A stretch of DNA of 64,000 bases, taken from Leptidea sinapis. Taxonomy: Eukaryota > Arthropoda > Insecta > Lepidoptera > Pieridae. Shown here piece after piece: positions 57,501 to 59,651 of the stretch. Each line of letters opens with the position of its first letter. The first letter of the stretch is position 1. Location: positions 2,480,001 to 2,544,000 of the forward strand of contig NC_066301.1 in the NCBI RefSeq assembly GCF_905404315.1. The letters are read 5' to 3'. Both the position numbers and the translations under genes were made by a program. The notes beneath the pieces are model-generated. The model had not been told where the DNA came from and did no database searches. It was given only the letters and a program-made list of their open reading frames with translations.

Positions 57501-57888
57501 TTATCGACGGTAACTCACCTTATCTGTACACGCTGTCTGTCAATGGGAGGACGTAAAGCTTACCAGCAATAGAAGTTTGTATGGAAATTGCAATTCACGC
57601 ATCGAATATAAGGCGATAAGAATGACTTATCGGGTATGTTGGGATAGCTTCAGATTATTGACAGCTAATTACTGACAGTAGAAGGTAGTAATTTATCTCT
57701 ATCTGTAGATCGTGTATTGGGAACGGCCGTAAGACGTAGCTTGTCACGCACACTAAACTAATATTCTTGGACTGATTTCATCGGTTGTCTTCATGAGACG
57801 GTTGGCATCATGAGACTCTATCTAGACGTATAAATTATCTAAGTATTCATTTTTGTACCTGAATTTGGACAGTCCATTTAGAGGCCAT
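12378..57888 (-). CDS. Gene 2: acyl-CoA synthetase (ANL superfamily, 4CL/luciferase-like), near complete, 11-12 exons
   Basis: Join on the minus strand: (57888-57859 tentative), 42392-42261, 38759-38552, 37429-37237, 29368-29222, 26963-26813, 23788-23654, 22546-22409, 21383-21303, 15345-15199, 13984-13819, 12505-12378. From 42392 on, every junction has AG/GT and all phases agree, giving 541 residues; the tentative first exon adds 10, giving 551, the usual length for this AMP-forming family. Motifs (551-residue numbering): altered P-loop TSGTVTDKMK at 204-213, A5 DAYGQTE at 343-349, A7 KTGD at 425-428, hinge VDRVKTVLKYRIYQ at 441-454, A10 TGKVNR with Lys535. No PTS1 tail (ends NAKRE). The introns are full of transposons. 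It is convergent with gene 1 and shares exon boundaries with it. Likely a cytosolic acyl/aryl-CoA ligase relative; the P-loop change leaves activity in doubt. Confidence 0.88.
12700..13450 (+). mobile_element. LINE 3' fragment with C-terminal coding relic
   Basis: Open frame 12730-13005 encodes LKLPTTRLSRVSKYFVGRC then FYNKIPKMFKRIVKK, a tail pattern also present at 47.45 kb (TTSFRGLCIRFYNKVPIDIQ). The region ends near 13430-13450 with AAATATTTGAATTTGAATA, a LINE-type tail. In the last intron of gene 2. Confidence 0.55.
13460..13818. other. Gene 2 intron, no feature recognised
   Basis: AT-rich, no repeat boundary supported. Confidence 0.4.
13819..13984 (-). CDS. Gene 2 exon 11 (55 codons plus one base)
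   Basis: Acceptor AATTATTAG, donor GTAAGA, 166 nt. Encodes ILPSEIEDLIRTNDAVQDVC then GEHPVACIIKK and SKEIKDLVA of the C-terminal lid. Confidence 0.92.
14085..14388 (+). repeat. Interspersed repeat family A, copy 4
   Basis: Forward copy, near full length, ending CTCGTCCCTTATTTTCATAA. Confidence 0.85.
14455..14540 (+). mobile_element. Short 3' fragment of LINE family B
   Basis: GGTGAACATTTACCATCAGG then GACCCTTATGCTTGTTTATC match the end of family B (GTGATCACTTAACACCAGGT). Confidence 0.4.
14680..15000 (+). mobile_element. RTE-like LINE 3' end
   Basis: Degenerate reading for ..NRRTKTDIAQMIAKLK.. then RPRTERGSVGRPTTRWTDDL and EDRSSWRSLEEAFVQQWT, ending (GAT)n at 14983-14999 as RTE elements do. 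Confidence 0.7.
15199..15345 (-). CDS. Gene 2 exon 10, A7 motif and hinge (49 codons)
   Basis: Acceptor ATTTTAAG, donor GTAAGT, 147 nt. Encodes GYVNDPEETAKSFTPDGYFK, TGDLFYRD (A7 Asp) and VDRVKTVLKYRIYQ (A8 hinge). The usual Gly in K-x-x-G of the hinge is Ile. Confidence 0.92.
15522..16945 (+). mobile_element. Tc1/mariner-superfamily element, complete-length copy
   Basis: Bounded by inverted repeats CACATCAAAAAAGT-AAGCAACATG (15522-15545) and CATGTTGCTTAGACTTTTTT onward (16918-16945). About 1.42 kb. Contains the transposase pseudogene 15826-16647. Located just beyond gene 2 exon 10 in the 21.3-15.3 kb intron. Confidence 0.8.
15826..16647 (+). pseudogene. Tc1-like transposase pseudogene lacking the catalytic Glu block
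   Basis: Starts MERRHLTANEMQRAVGMLQA; frame changes around 16050 and 16200-16240, where a short inverted duplication (CCCTTATTGTATTGTACCGG) is inserted. First Asp FSDESRFGF and second Asp LMHDNAHSHTARRT are kept. After TSQYLATENV the sequence jumps to LKDLDGVTTT: the segment holding PDLNPIEHAWD in the 3.3-4.3 kb copy is deleted. It therefore cannot encode an active transposase. Confidence 0.85.
16950..17450. other. Possible LINE tail remnant, otherwise nothing
   Basis: CTGAGAAGAACGGGCGCAAG and AAACTCAGCTCATTTTGTGA at 16950-17010 resemble the LINE tails at 28.7 and 48.3 kb only loosely. Confidence 0.3.
17450..20310 (-). mobile_element. CR1-like LINE, 5'-truncated and internally deleted
   Basis: About 2.9 kb on the minus strand with endonuclease, reverse transcriptase and C-terminal tail coding relics, ending in an AT-rich tract. 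Lies inside gene 2's 6 kb intron, same strand as gene 2. Confidence 0.8.
17753..20206 (-). pseudogene. CR1-like ORF2 pseudogene (endonuclease + RT)
   Basis: In order from 20206: EN start LVSESWLKPCLPSTSYSLPG; IIMGDFKT; SSLLDLIIVSKNN; SYHDLVFLSY; then RT with FRDYRPISILPFLS, QSGFRPGHSTETALVKVTDD, TLLDFSNAF and AGVPQGGVLSPLLFSIFIN. Right after SSFHLYA the sequence jumps to WQTQLNEVSKKVF, so the two Asp of the YADD box and the following thumb region are deleted. The C-terminal tail ALRYAAKQILNVPFHKSD-like and ITLWNQLPLTIRQAQSLASF ends at the stop 17755-17753. Several frameshifts (near 18430, 18660, 19900). Confidence 0.85.
20919..21241. mobile_element. MITE with 30-bp terminal inverted repeats
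   Basis: Left end AACTACGTTTAAAAAAAACA, right end inverted TTTTAAACGTAGTT, with ACTTCAAAAAC and its complement inside. About 323 bp, no coding frame. Lies just before gene 2 exon 9 in the + coordinate sense. Confidence 0.75.
21303..21383 (-). CDS. Gene 2 exon 9 (27 codons)
   Basis: Acceptor TCGCTACAG, donor GTAAGC. Encodes LIDPDTGKEI then GEMCVKGPMFV, matching exon a of gene 1. Confidence 0.88.
21384..22408. other. Gene 2 intron between exons 8 and 9
   Basis: About 1 kb, no repeat recognised; a GC-rich patch GATCGGCCGGGGTTCCAGGC lies at 22087. Confidence 0.4.
22409..22546 (-). CDS. Gene 2 exon 8, A5 motif (46 codons)
   Basis: Acceptor TATTTTAG, donor GTAACT. Encodes SCLQEGTAITDAYGQTECLG, i.e. 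the conserved Y-G-Q/M-T-E adenylate-binding motif, followed by PVPLGSCGKCLPVYTIK (the G-S-x-G-K block). Confidence 0.92.
22547..23030. other. Gene 2 intron, no feature recognised
   Basis: AT-rich sequence between exon 8 and an RT fragment. Confidence 0.4.
23030..23225 (-). pseudogene. Reverse-transcriptase fragment
   Basis: Minus-strand reading EERTRLGFYLNTLGFTSETF then SGVSQGCHIGPFLFIVFIND, the G-V-x-Q-G-x-x-x-G-P-x-L-F-x-x-x-I-N-D block of non-LTR RTs. About 60 codons only. Confidence 0.7.
23225..23453 (+). mobile_element. 3' fragment of LINE family B
   Basis: Plus-strand tail, abutting the RT fragment on the other strand; ends CTATTCCATAAAAAAAA. Confidence 0.8.
23654..23788 (-). CDS. Gene 2 exon 7 (45 codons)
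   Basis: Acceptor TGTTTTCAG, donor GTATGA; starts PNNCFINPTIVSALL and ends SGSKLHPDKLIELR (the family's G-G-A/S-x-L-x-P block, here SGSKL). A Helitron begins only 22 bases upstream of its acceptor in the transcript sense. Confidence 0.9.
23811..24175 (+). mobile_element. Non-autonomous Helitron
   Basis: Begins TCTATATATATAAAAATGAA and GAACGGCTGGACCGATTTGG, ends CTGTCGGGTCAGCTAG with A on the left and T on the right, i.e. the A^T insertion, 5'-TC and 3'-CTRR hallmarks. 365 bp, no coding. Its left end is 22 bases upstream (transcript sense) of the exon 7 acceptor of gene 2. Confidence 0.85.
24225..24490 (-). mobile_element. Fragment related to the element at 5.1-5.5 kb
   Basis: Reverse complement contains GGCAGCTATTTCGGTCAACG and GATCAGCCTAGCTATCCAAT, i.e. 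the G-S-Y-F-G-Q-R-I-S-L-A-I-Q motif of the 5.06-5.47 kb frame. Too decayed to read further. Confidence 0.45.
24656..24693. repeat. Perfect short inverted repeat
   Basis: GGATATCAGCACCA and TGGTGCTGATATCC, 14-base arms around a 10-base loop. Function unknown; probably part of a decayed element. Confidence 0.7.
24700..25180. other. No feature recognised
   Basis: Open frames here are short; some words recall retroelement sequence, without a clear match. Confidence 0.3.
25180..25560 (-). pseudogene. Decayed Jockey-like reverse-transcriptase fragment
   Basis: Minus-strand frames give LPYSLIPEKLLKWITSF, CSDLKPINTG and, after frameshift, SPTLFILHINDMVQ. Same block as NPKPVNAGVSQGCVLSPTLF of the 33-36 kb LINE. 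Confidence 0.6.
25690..26640 (-). mobile_element. LOA/I-group LINE 3' fragment with RNase H relic
   Basis: Contains an RNase H-like frame (26507-25938): TDGSKMATGTGAG, SSIFQCECVAIKEAASAIL, YDSMSVLTALKG, TLQWIKGHSGSLGNE, then PLPFSQMRSWIRSLTND and HDIRIMVGTPTGHTPLNKHL. The catalytic D, E, D residues are visible. A short deletion removes the segment after SGSLGNE that is present at 59.3 kb. Shares 3' end (CATTCCAGGATTACGTGAG) with the 58.8-62.6 kb element. Confidence 0.75.
26813..26963 (-). CDS. Gene 2 exon 6 (50 codons)
   Basis: Acceptor ATTTCAG, donor GTAATG. Encodes KLLHVSPINWVSGFGLVLGM then GVCILQTSVPDNIDIIIEMI, the A4-like hydrophobic core of the N-domain. An inverted tRNA-like repeat pair sits 0.1 kb upstream in the intron. 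Confidence 0.9.
27065..27290. repeat. Inverted pair of tRNA-like repeat heads
   Basis: Minus-strand head 27137-27065 (TAGCTTAGTTGGTTAGAGCA..GGGCTCGAGTCCC) and plus-strand head 27227-27288 (AGTTGGTTAGAGCACATGCA..GGGTTCGAGTCCCAC). Each has box A and box B; a CTGGC/GCCAG anticodon stem is intact in the first. The second is cut off at its 5' end. Confidence 0.65.
27300..27740. other. Gene 2 intron, no feature firmly recognised
   Basis: Between the tRNA-like pair and the candidate exon at 27748. Confidence 0.3.
27748..27842 (+). CDS. Candidate terminal exon of an unrecognised + strand gene
   Basis: Long pyrimidine tract and acceptor ATCTTTAG, then an open frame encoding KNNLVLSEDNAWYQHLLDEG and RRSLQGINVI before TAA, with AATAAA about 50 bases downstream. 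It is richer in GC than its surroundings. It lies in a gene 2 intron on the opposite strand. No family recognised. It could be a pseudogene fragment; no partner exon was identified with confidence. Confidence 0.3.
28156..28318 (+). CDS. Candidate exon of a small Cys-containing protein, unrecognised
   Basis: Acceptor TCAAATTTCAG then an open frame to TAG. Encodes KMFNYNCNDRDQKLFRFEHF, then three-Cys spacing with NCILNEVEC and GRRYARDEWVV. The composition (charged, aromatic, three Cys) and the clean acceptor look like real coding sequence rather than AT-rich noise, and recall small secreted Cys-rich insect proteins. No signal-peptide exon was found nearby. A LINE 3' tail starts directly downstream (28320-28875), so the locus may be truncated. 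Confidence 0.35.
28320..28875 (+). mobile_element. LINE 3' tail (same family as 47.8-48.5 kb)
   Basis: Shares CTAAAATATGGTTGAGGGAG, TTTCTTGCTACTTCTTCTCA and CAACCCTTTACGAAGTAGCG with 47830-48490; ends in (TTTGA)n. Confidence 0.75.
29055..29165 (-). mobile_element. RTE-like LINE 3' end fragment
   Basis: Reverse complement of the EDRSSWKSLGE.. tail, beginning CATCATCATCAGCTGG. Ends about 50 bases from the donor of gene 2 exon 5. Confidence 0.65.
29222..29368 (-). CDS. Gene 2 exon 5, carries the P-loop region
   Basis: Acceptor AATTTTAG, donor GTAAGT. Encodes SPFLISTSGTVTDKMKV then AAFKHQTVFDKLLDF. This is where the family has its A3 P-loop (consensus SGTTGxPKG). Here the SGT start is present but the second Gly, the Pro and the Gly after Lys are replaced, although the frame and the downstream KH are kept. 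Confidence 0.9.
29370..30260. other. Gene 2 intron, no feature recognised
   Basis: Short open frames only. Confidence 0.4.
30262..31190. repeat. Interspersed repeat with CGGCTTCGCACGG start
   Basis: Starts ACTAGCGGCCCGCTCCGGCT and ends AAAGCGACTTTGTTTTATAC, wording I associate with a widespread insect RTE/SINE-like repeat. A second partial start (CTTAAGCTCGCGACTTCGTC) follows at 31180. Confidence 0.5.
31610..31800 (-). repeat. tRNA-like repeat (SINE-like)
   Basis: Minus-strand head with box B GAGTTCGAATCCCGC and a decayed anticodon arm; body GGTTGTGGCTTCATATACAG shared with copies at 27.2 and 52.1 kb. Confidence 0.6.
31915..32065 (-). repeat. tRNA-like repeat (SINE-like), second copy
   Basis: Reverse complement reads GGTTGGCTCAGTGGAAGAAC, CTCGC-ACGGAAG-GCGAG (anticodon-like arm, GGA in loop) and GAGTTCGAGTCCCACA. 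Acceptor pairing is absent, so it is a repeat, not a tRNA gene. Confidence 0.65.
32150..32650 (-). pseudogene. Mariner transposase fragment
   Basis: Minus-strand frames: KKMIASFFGRKGHFATVVLE, then after a stop RILLHHVNASALFAKRTVEY and ITSHPPYSPDLAPCDSYLFP. This is the C-terminal half of a mariner (DD34D) transposase. The second catalytic Asp of the usual HHDNA block is Val here, the third Asp (LAPCD) is present. Another repeat starts at 32645. Confidence 0.8.
32645..32880. repeat. Common insect repeat fragment
   Basis: ACTTCAAAAAAGGAGGAGGT and GAGAACCGATTTTGAT are words I know from a ubiquitous lepidopteran repeat. It directly joins the mariner relic. Confidence 0.45.
33032..33760 (-). pseudogene. 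LINE family B C-terminal domain
   Basis: 242 open codons: GLEISSDCQFRGHLEGKAKL, ARQYFKPAHILALCKAQVRP, LDPFDRVQRRAARIVGDSVL, LHLRTTRHKLGF-like block, RTTKLWNELPCAVFPGQYDM, KSAYTFLKGRQRSC. A 12-base direct duplication (CDSSCDSS) lies near its end. Confidence 0.85.
33769..35050 (-). pseudogene. LINE family B reverse-transcriptase region
   Basis: Linker YRTWVAVLGTKDPNCKVLKR; RT blocks KSSGPDGSSAMV, ANYRPIALTSLLSKITESII, QYGFRHGRSAGDLLVYLTHR, SLDIAKAFDRVWH, VNAGVSQGCVLSPTLFLLHI and CYADDSTGDAVYTG. Catalytic Asp residues in LDIAKAFD and YADD are present, but the frame breaks at about 34350-34460, 34590-34600 and 34020-34160. Confidence 0.85.
35281..36067 (-). pseudogene. LINE family B endonuclease region
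   Basis: From 36067: acidic/serine-rich lead, then LNVDFCNIRGIHSNLNAVHH, LCFLTETQIS (E of the APE active site region) up to 35738; a frameshift; then RVDLEDRVHIYACVYRSHSG and VVLGDFNGHNAEWLGSRTTD (APE-type D-F-N motif). No start for an upstream ORF1 is seen. Confidence 0.8.
36266..36780. repeat. Interspersed repeat, related to 49.02-49.36 kb
   Basis: GGAATCCATGACAAAGTA, ATCAAATTGCAAA, TACGTTCATTGCTGCATTG and TTCAAATTCACTAAAAATC occur in the same order at 49040-49360. Confidence 0.65.
36790..37230. other. Gene 2 intron, no feature recognised
   Basis: No repeat boundary supported before the donor of exon 4. Confidence 0.35.
37237..37429 (-). CDS. Gene 2 exon 4 (63 codons)
   Basis: Acceptor TTGTTTAAG, donor GTAAGT. 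Encodes EIKRLFQITSPKISFC, then VSQDLGLDIRIITFGS and an acidic stretch INDYDDHEPEENF that precedes the P-loop region. Completes split Ser and Gln codons. Confidence 0.9.
37500..37772 (+). mobile_element. MITE family M1, copy 4 (left end eroded)
   Basis: Interior and right end match other copies (TGAATATTGAGAACGGCCTAA), but the left GGCCGTTCCC is not seen. 70 bases upstream of gene 2 exon 4 in transcript terms. Confidence 0.8.
37775..38550. other. Gene 2 intron, no feature recognised
   Basis: AT-rich. Confidence 0.4.
38552..38759 (-). CDS. Gene 2 exon 3 (69 codons plus one base)
   Basis: Acceptor TTTTTTCAG, donor GTAAGA. Encodes SFASVASRSVKLAKYMRRCG, then LLPGDVLALGGKNHLD and PFMSALFNGLPILGVDPNF, the typical N-domain helix (A-x-x-L, GD-V-A, N-H). 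The last base starts a split Ser codon. Confidence 0.9.
39007..39600 (+). repeat. Nested direct repeats: 2 x 245 bp inside 2 x 40 bp
   Basis: A 245-base block at 39055-39299 is repeated at 39307-39551 (period 252, no differences noticed by eye). Both are enclosed by a 40-base direct repeat, ATTATAGCTTAGATAGTATT onward, at 39007-39046 and 39561-39600. Confidence 0.85.
39701..39838. other. GC-rich open stretch bounded by splice-like sites
   Basis: On the + strand acceptor TTCTTTTAG is followed by 46 open codons (TVAQPVAHLSVHKLPNWTPY and so on) and then GAG|GTGAAT. Its start shares an inverted repeat with 39878-39912 (CGGTGGCGCAACCAGT and its complement), so a hairpin-forming repeat is as likely as an exon. 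Confidence 0.25.
39912..41470. other. Gene 2 intron, no feature recognised
   Basis: AT-rich; a GC-richer patch at 41195-41280 (AGAGAGGCCCGTACCGTACG) has no known identity. Confidence 0.4.
41480..41700 (+). repeat. Two copies of a GTGAAGAnGTAACAAAnATACACACA repeat
   Basis: TGCGTGAAGAAGTAATAAAT at about 41497 and TGCGTGAAGACGTAACAAAC at about 41645, both followed by CA-rich runs and CAAAC..TTCG/TTCC. A common insect retroposon tail type. Confidence 0.5.
42261..42392 (-). CDS. Gene 2 exon 2 (44 codons)
   Basis: Acceptor TTTTTTAG, donor GTCAGT. Encodes VWKGSSYLSKDM, then KPDYHMGHILLESMRRH, the N-terminal block found before the first core motif in insect 4CL-like enzymes. No better start codon is visible just upstream, so a separate first exon is expected. 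Confidence 0.85.
42578..42946 (+). pseudogene. GIY-YIG endonuclease fragment (Penelope-like)
   Basis: One open frame of 123 codons: YIGQTGRNFEIRLKEHIAAF, KSHFAKHLIDTGHSL, LNVLEQLEIIKHK and TLLNEQTNLVPSPLLRISS. The YIG half, the conserved Arg, the H-x-x-D/E-T-G-H block and the late NEQ are visible; the GIY half and the reverse transcriptase upstream are missing. Confidence 0.8.
42971..43026 (+). ncRNA. Hammerhead-ribozyme-like motif, core mutated
   Basis: CGTC-CTGAGTA-T-GCCTC-GTGTA-GAGGC-GAAA-CACGTGTC-GA. Same as the 9133 copy except core CTGAGGA is CTGAGTA; if the alignment is right this changes the catalytic G8. Confidence 0.6.
43090..43665. other. No feature recognised
   Basis: Contains GATCGGTGGTCGGCATTTAA near 43518; identity unknown. 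Confidence 0.4.
43672..43918 (+). mobile_element. 3' fragment of LINE family B
   Basis: Forward tail fragment: CACCATCTGGATGTGTGGCG through AGCTGTGGAATGAGCTTCCT to the TTTTCATAAAAAAA end. Confidence 0.8.
44166..44308. mobile_element. Short palindromic MITE
   Basis: 143 bp with inverted ends TTACCCCCTTATTCATAATA and TTATGAATAAGGGGGTTA, extending about 30 bases through GCTAACTTA/TAAGTTAGC. Terminal TTA/TTA suggests a TA target site (Tc1/mariner-type). Confidence 0.8.
44540..44670 (-). mobile_element. Fragment related to the element at 5.1-5.5 kb
   Basis: Reverse complement GCAGCTATTTCGGTCAACCG and ATCAGCCTAGCTATACAACG encode the SYFGQPISLAIQRGNAGS-like motif. Confidence 0.5.
44686..44813 (-). 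repeat. Interspersed repeat family A, copy 5 (reverse, partial)
   Basis: AAAAATTCTGAGTGGC through ATTACTGCTTCACGGCAGAA. Confidence 0.75.
44985..45175 (+). repeat. tRNA-derived SINE, decayed copy
   Basis: GGTAGTGACCCTGCCTACTG, box B GGTTTCGAGTCCCGG, then TGTTTGTTTCAGAGTCATGG as in the copy at 53.64 kb; the head is partly duplicated. Confidence 0.6.
45176..46580. other. No gene; GC-rich patch at 45230-45320
   Basis: CGGCGGCAAGACGGCGGCGG lies at 45285. It could be a regulatory island of gene 2 but no TSS motif can be supported. The rest is AT-rich. Confidence 0.3.
46587..46762 (+). repeat. Interspersed repeat family A, copy 6 (rearranged)
   Basis: Partial forward copy with an internal inversion-like duplication of AAAAATCCAAAAATTCTGAG. 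Confidence 0.65.
47005..47145 (+). mobile_element. RTE-like LINE fragment
   Basis: Reads like LRRLMVAQKTMTKAARSVPV-type sequence and ends PVAKLKWQ, the block that precedes the tails at 11.0 and 14.7 kb. Confidence 0.5.
47440..48490 (+). mobile_element. LINE 3' part with C-terminal coding relic
   Basis: Frame 47453-47653 encodes VSRLQKVTTSFRGLCIRFYN and KVPIDIQNLPLNEYKSVLKK ending in NPWN, a retroelement C-terminal tail; then a long 3' UTR shared with 28320-28875 and an AATTTGAATTTT-type tail. Confidence 0.65.
48500..49020. other. No feature recognised
   Basis: AT-rich sequence. Confidence 0.4.
49030..49365. repeat. Interspersed repeat related to 36.27-36.45 kb
   Basis: Shares ordered blocks with that region but carries an extra 150 bases after CATGACAAAGTACTCC. 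Confidence 0.6.
49370..50640 (+). other. Possible decayed retroelement coding region
   Basis: One frame (49951-50190) holds a 4-residue tandem repeat, EPSVEQSIEPSVEPFLKSLV, of the kind seen in linker regions of Ty1/copia-like polyproteins. A 57-base imperfect duplication (TTGCTATCGCTGGT) follows at 50323 and 50380. No catalytic motif is visible, so the identity is open. Confidence 0.3.
50690..51255 (+). repeat. GC-rich minisatellite, 10-bp unit
   Basis: Dozens of variants of GCGGGCGAGA, GCGGGCGACA, GCAGGCGAGA and CTGGGCGCAG over about 565 bases in an AT-rich genome. Open frames of 60-115 codons here are products of the repeat. Confidence 0.9.
51256..51690. other. Possible LTR end or unique flank of the minisatellite
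   Basis: AATAATAAACGGTATAAGCC then TGCTCATAACA|GTGGGCAGCG looks like the end of a long terminal repeat with a primer-site-like sequence after it. Only suggestive. Confidence 0.25.
51692..51868 (+). mobile_element. 3' fragment of LINE family B
   Basis: TACGACATGGGTACCTTCAA to CTCCTATTCCATAAAAAAAA. Confidence 0.85.
51958..52165 (-). repeat. tRNA-like repeat (SINE-like)
   Basis: Minus-strand head: CTCGC-ACGGAAC-GCGAG arm and GGGTTCAAGTCCAGC box B; body TCAACTCTCAGGTTGGGGCT as in the 31.7 kb copy. Confidence 0.65.
52170..52800. other. No feature recognised
   Basis: AT-rich with a duplicated ATATATAACTATTATATTAC-like stretch at 52365-52430. Confidence 0.4.
52807..53120 (+). mobile_element. MITE family M1, copy 5
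   Basis: Full length, starts TAATGGCCGTTCCCAATATA and ends ATATTGGGAATGGCCGTAA. Confidence 0.88.
53150..53345 (+). mobile_element. LINE 3' tail
   Basis: GGCAATGAGTTTTTTGCCTC, CATTTACCTAGATGAATAAA and a TTTGATTTGA tail, as at 28.7 and 48.3 kb. Confidence 0.65.
53346..53505 (-). repeat. Interspersed repeat family A, copy 7 (reverse, decayed)
   Basis: GATTCTTGAAAATATC through TTCAAACAGAAACACAATAA. Confidence 0.65.
53636..53893 (+). repeat. tRNA-derived SINE
   Basis: Head TAGCCGAGTGGTTAGCGACC (box A) and CTGGGTTCGAATCCCGGTAG (box B), body TGTTTGTTTCCGAGTCATGG, AT-rich middle, GTACAGGCTATGCGTAATTT and a final A-run. This wording is typical of lepidopteran tRNA SINEs. The anticodon arm does not fold, so it is not a tRNA gene. 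Confidence 0.8.
54100..54460. other. CpG-rich segment, possible 5' regulatory sequence
   Basis: Unusually GC- and CpG-rich (for example GCGCCCGGTGGCCGGATACC) within AT-rich DNA, with no repeat copy elsewhere in the window. It lies between the tentative exon 1 and exon 2 of gene 2, so it could be an alternative promoter or first noncoding exon. Confidence 0.25.
54470..57000. other. Gene 2 intron candidate, no feature recognised
   Basis: AT-rich. GCGCCATCTATCGGAAACTG (54750) and ACGCCATCTATTAAAGTTTA (55990) are short related words of unknown meaning. Confidence 0.4.
57007..57198 (-). other. Unassigned 63-codon open frame
   Basis: Open frame from an ATG with plausible amino-acid use (HLLTWRAARQRWTESVMNKD) and an internal imperfect duplication of a YCAIYLQE/YCAIKRR block. 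No family recognised and no good splice context. May be a retroelement relic. Confidence 0.15.
57409..57732 (-). mobile_element. MITE family M1, copy 6 (reverse)
   Basis: Starts TTACGGCAGTTCCCAATATT, ends ATTGGGAACGGCCGTAA; 324 bp, the longest copy and the best for defining the ends. Confidence 0.88.
57859..57888 (-). CDS. Candidate first coding exon of gene 2 (10 codons)
   Basis: On the minus strand an ATG opens MASKWTVQIQ and runs straight into GTACAAAA, a possible donor in phase 0, which is what exon 42392-42261 needs. It implies a 15.5 kb first intron. The evidence is only an ATG, an open frame and a matching phase, so another first exon is possible. Confidence 0.35.
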
Positions 57889-57899
57889 GTTGTTAAATA

Positions 57900-58470
57900 T
57901 TATGCTAATAAAAAACAAGAACAATGTTCAAATTAATTTATCATCGCATAATATTATAAAATTGAAAAAAATATTTTGCATATATTATGCATATCAAATT
58001 GCTACCATCTAAACGTTTTGACATTGAAATTTCTATATTTAAAGTAAATGCGAAATATTTTTTTTATAAATAATACTGTATTACCTATTTAATAAAGGTA
58101 AATCATCTTTATTTTGTTAATACTTATACGAAGTGTTTTTTTTTTTATAGATTATTGTTTTTTATTACATAATAATTGATTAATTATATCCAAACAGATT
58201 TTTGTTTTCATAACTTTTGTCAAACAATTTCAAGCTGAACAAATCAATTGTATATGATAATTTAAAAATTCAAACTCTACTTTAAATTATACAAACAAAA
58301 AAAACTACTTGCCATTAATTTGTATTTGTGATTACCGTGGCTCCACTCGGTCTGATTAATGCTGCTATTCCACACCTGGTACCAAATGACCCATTTAAAA
58401 TACTCTTATTAAATACCCGTTCCATTACGGTAGCCTAATGGGATGACAATCAGGAATATAATACGAATAC
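57900..58470. other. No feature recognised
   Basis: Upstream flank of the tentative gene 2 start; AT-rich with poly-T runs, no promoter motif that I can support. Confidence 0.4.
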
Positions 58471-58474
58471 ATAC

Positions 58475-58642
58475 GAGACTTAACATCATATGTCTCAAGG
58501 TGACGAGCGCAATTGTAGTGCCGCTCAGGATTCTGGATTTTTCAAGAATACTGAGCGGCACTGCATTGTAATGGGCAGAGCGTATCAATTACCATCAGCT
58601 GAACGTCTAGCTCGTCTCGTCCCTTATTATCATAAGAAAAAA
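58475..58642 (+). repeat. Interspersed repeat family A, copy 8 (3' half)
   Basis: GAGACTTAACATCATATGTC to TTATTATCATAAGAAAAA. Confidence 0.8.
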
Positions 58643-58884
58643 GATCACATTAAATTTAATCTAAAATATTTTGTACCATACCTTTGTTGGTTATAGCGAT
58701 ATTTAAATGGGACGGATCCAATTAATTTTAATTTTGTAATTAATAATATTTTTTTAATAAATTTAAATTCAATCAGAAATAGTGACGATAAAATCCATTG
58801 TATTTGTATTGGTATTGGTAAAGGGCTCCTGTTTCCGCAATAAGACCGCTTAATTGGGTCCATTTTGCGTGCAGTGTTGGCCAG

Positions 58885-59500
58885 TCATTCCAACCAGCCC
58901 AGCTCCTTCCAGAAGTTCAGAACACTCCTGGGGTGTTCGTAGATAGCCTGGAGCGACCTTGTATTTACTAAGGTTTGTGCCCGTTGGTTGGCCACCCCAG
59001 CACATTCCAGGATTACATGAGTAACCGTTTCATCTTCGGTTAGACAGCCCCTGCACCTAGGACTGTCCGTAACGCCGACTGTAAATACGTGTTTGTTCAG
59101 TGATGTGTGACCCGTTAGGGTGCCGACCATAATTCGGATGTCGTGTCTGTTTAGGCTAATAAGTCTACGTGTCAGTTTGGGCGATGTGCAGGAATCGCCT
59201 CTTTCGACTGTCTACAGCCTGAGACATTTGTCCATCGGGTTCTGTGTAGGTTGTTCGTGAGAGAGCGTATCCATGACCGCATTTGGCTGAAGGGTAGCGG
59301 CAGGACTGGCCCTGGGCCAGCCACTTGCGTTTCCGACCCCCGCCTTGCAAGTTCATCCGCTGCATCGTTCCCCAACGAACCGCTGCGTCCTTTGATCCAT
59401 TGCAGAGTTACCCAGTTGTTAGAGGCAGCTCGTTCTAAGGATCGGTGACACTCGTACAACAGCGCTGAGTTATAGGTATTGCTCCCCAGCGCAGCCATAC
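58885..59500 (-). pseudogene. LINE RNase H and C-terminal tail
   Basis: NNWVTLQWIKGRSGSLGNDA, ADELARRGSETQVAGPGPVL (RNase H last Asp in NDAADELA), then FSQMRSWIRSLTNNLHRTRW, and in another frame GTLTGHTSLNKHVFTVGVTD, RCRGCLTEDETVTHVILECA (zinc-knuckle-like C-x2-C-x8-H-x4-C). The first RNase H Asp block is missing. Confidence 0.8.
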
Positions 59501-59651
59501 TATCGGATAGAATACGGATATAATATCCATGTATTTTCCTTCTTAGTATCGCGTTTGCAGCTTCCTTGATGGCTATGCATTCGCATTGGAATATGGAATA
59601 TGGCCAAAATTGCGTTTGTTAGTGAAAAGTATTAGCTCCGTCTTTGATAGA

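Noticed and set aside
12378..57888. Calling gene 2 a luciferase
   Set aside because: Sequence supports the ANL superfamily only; insect paralogues of this family are mostly acyl-CoA synthetases and nothing here indicates light production.
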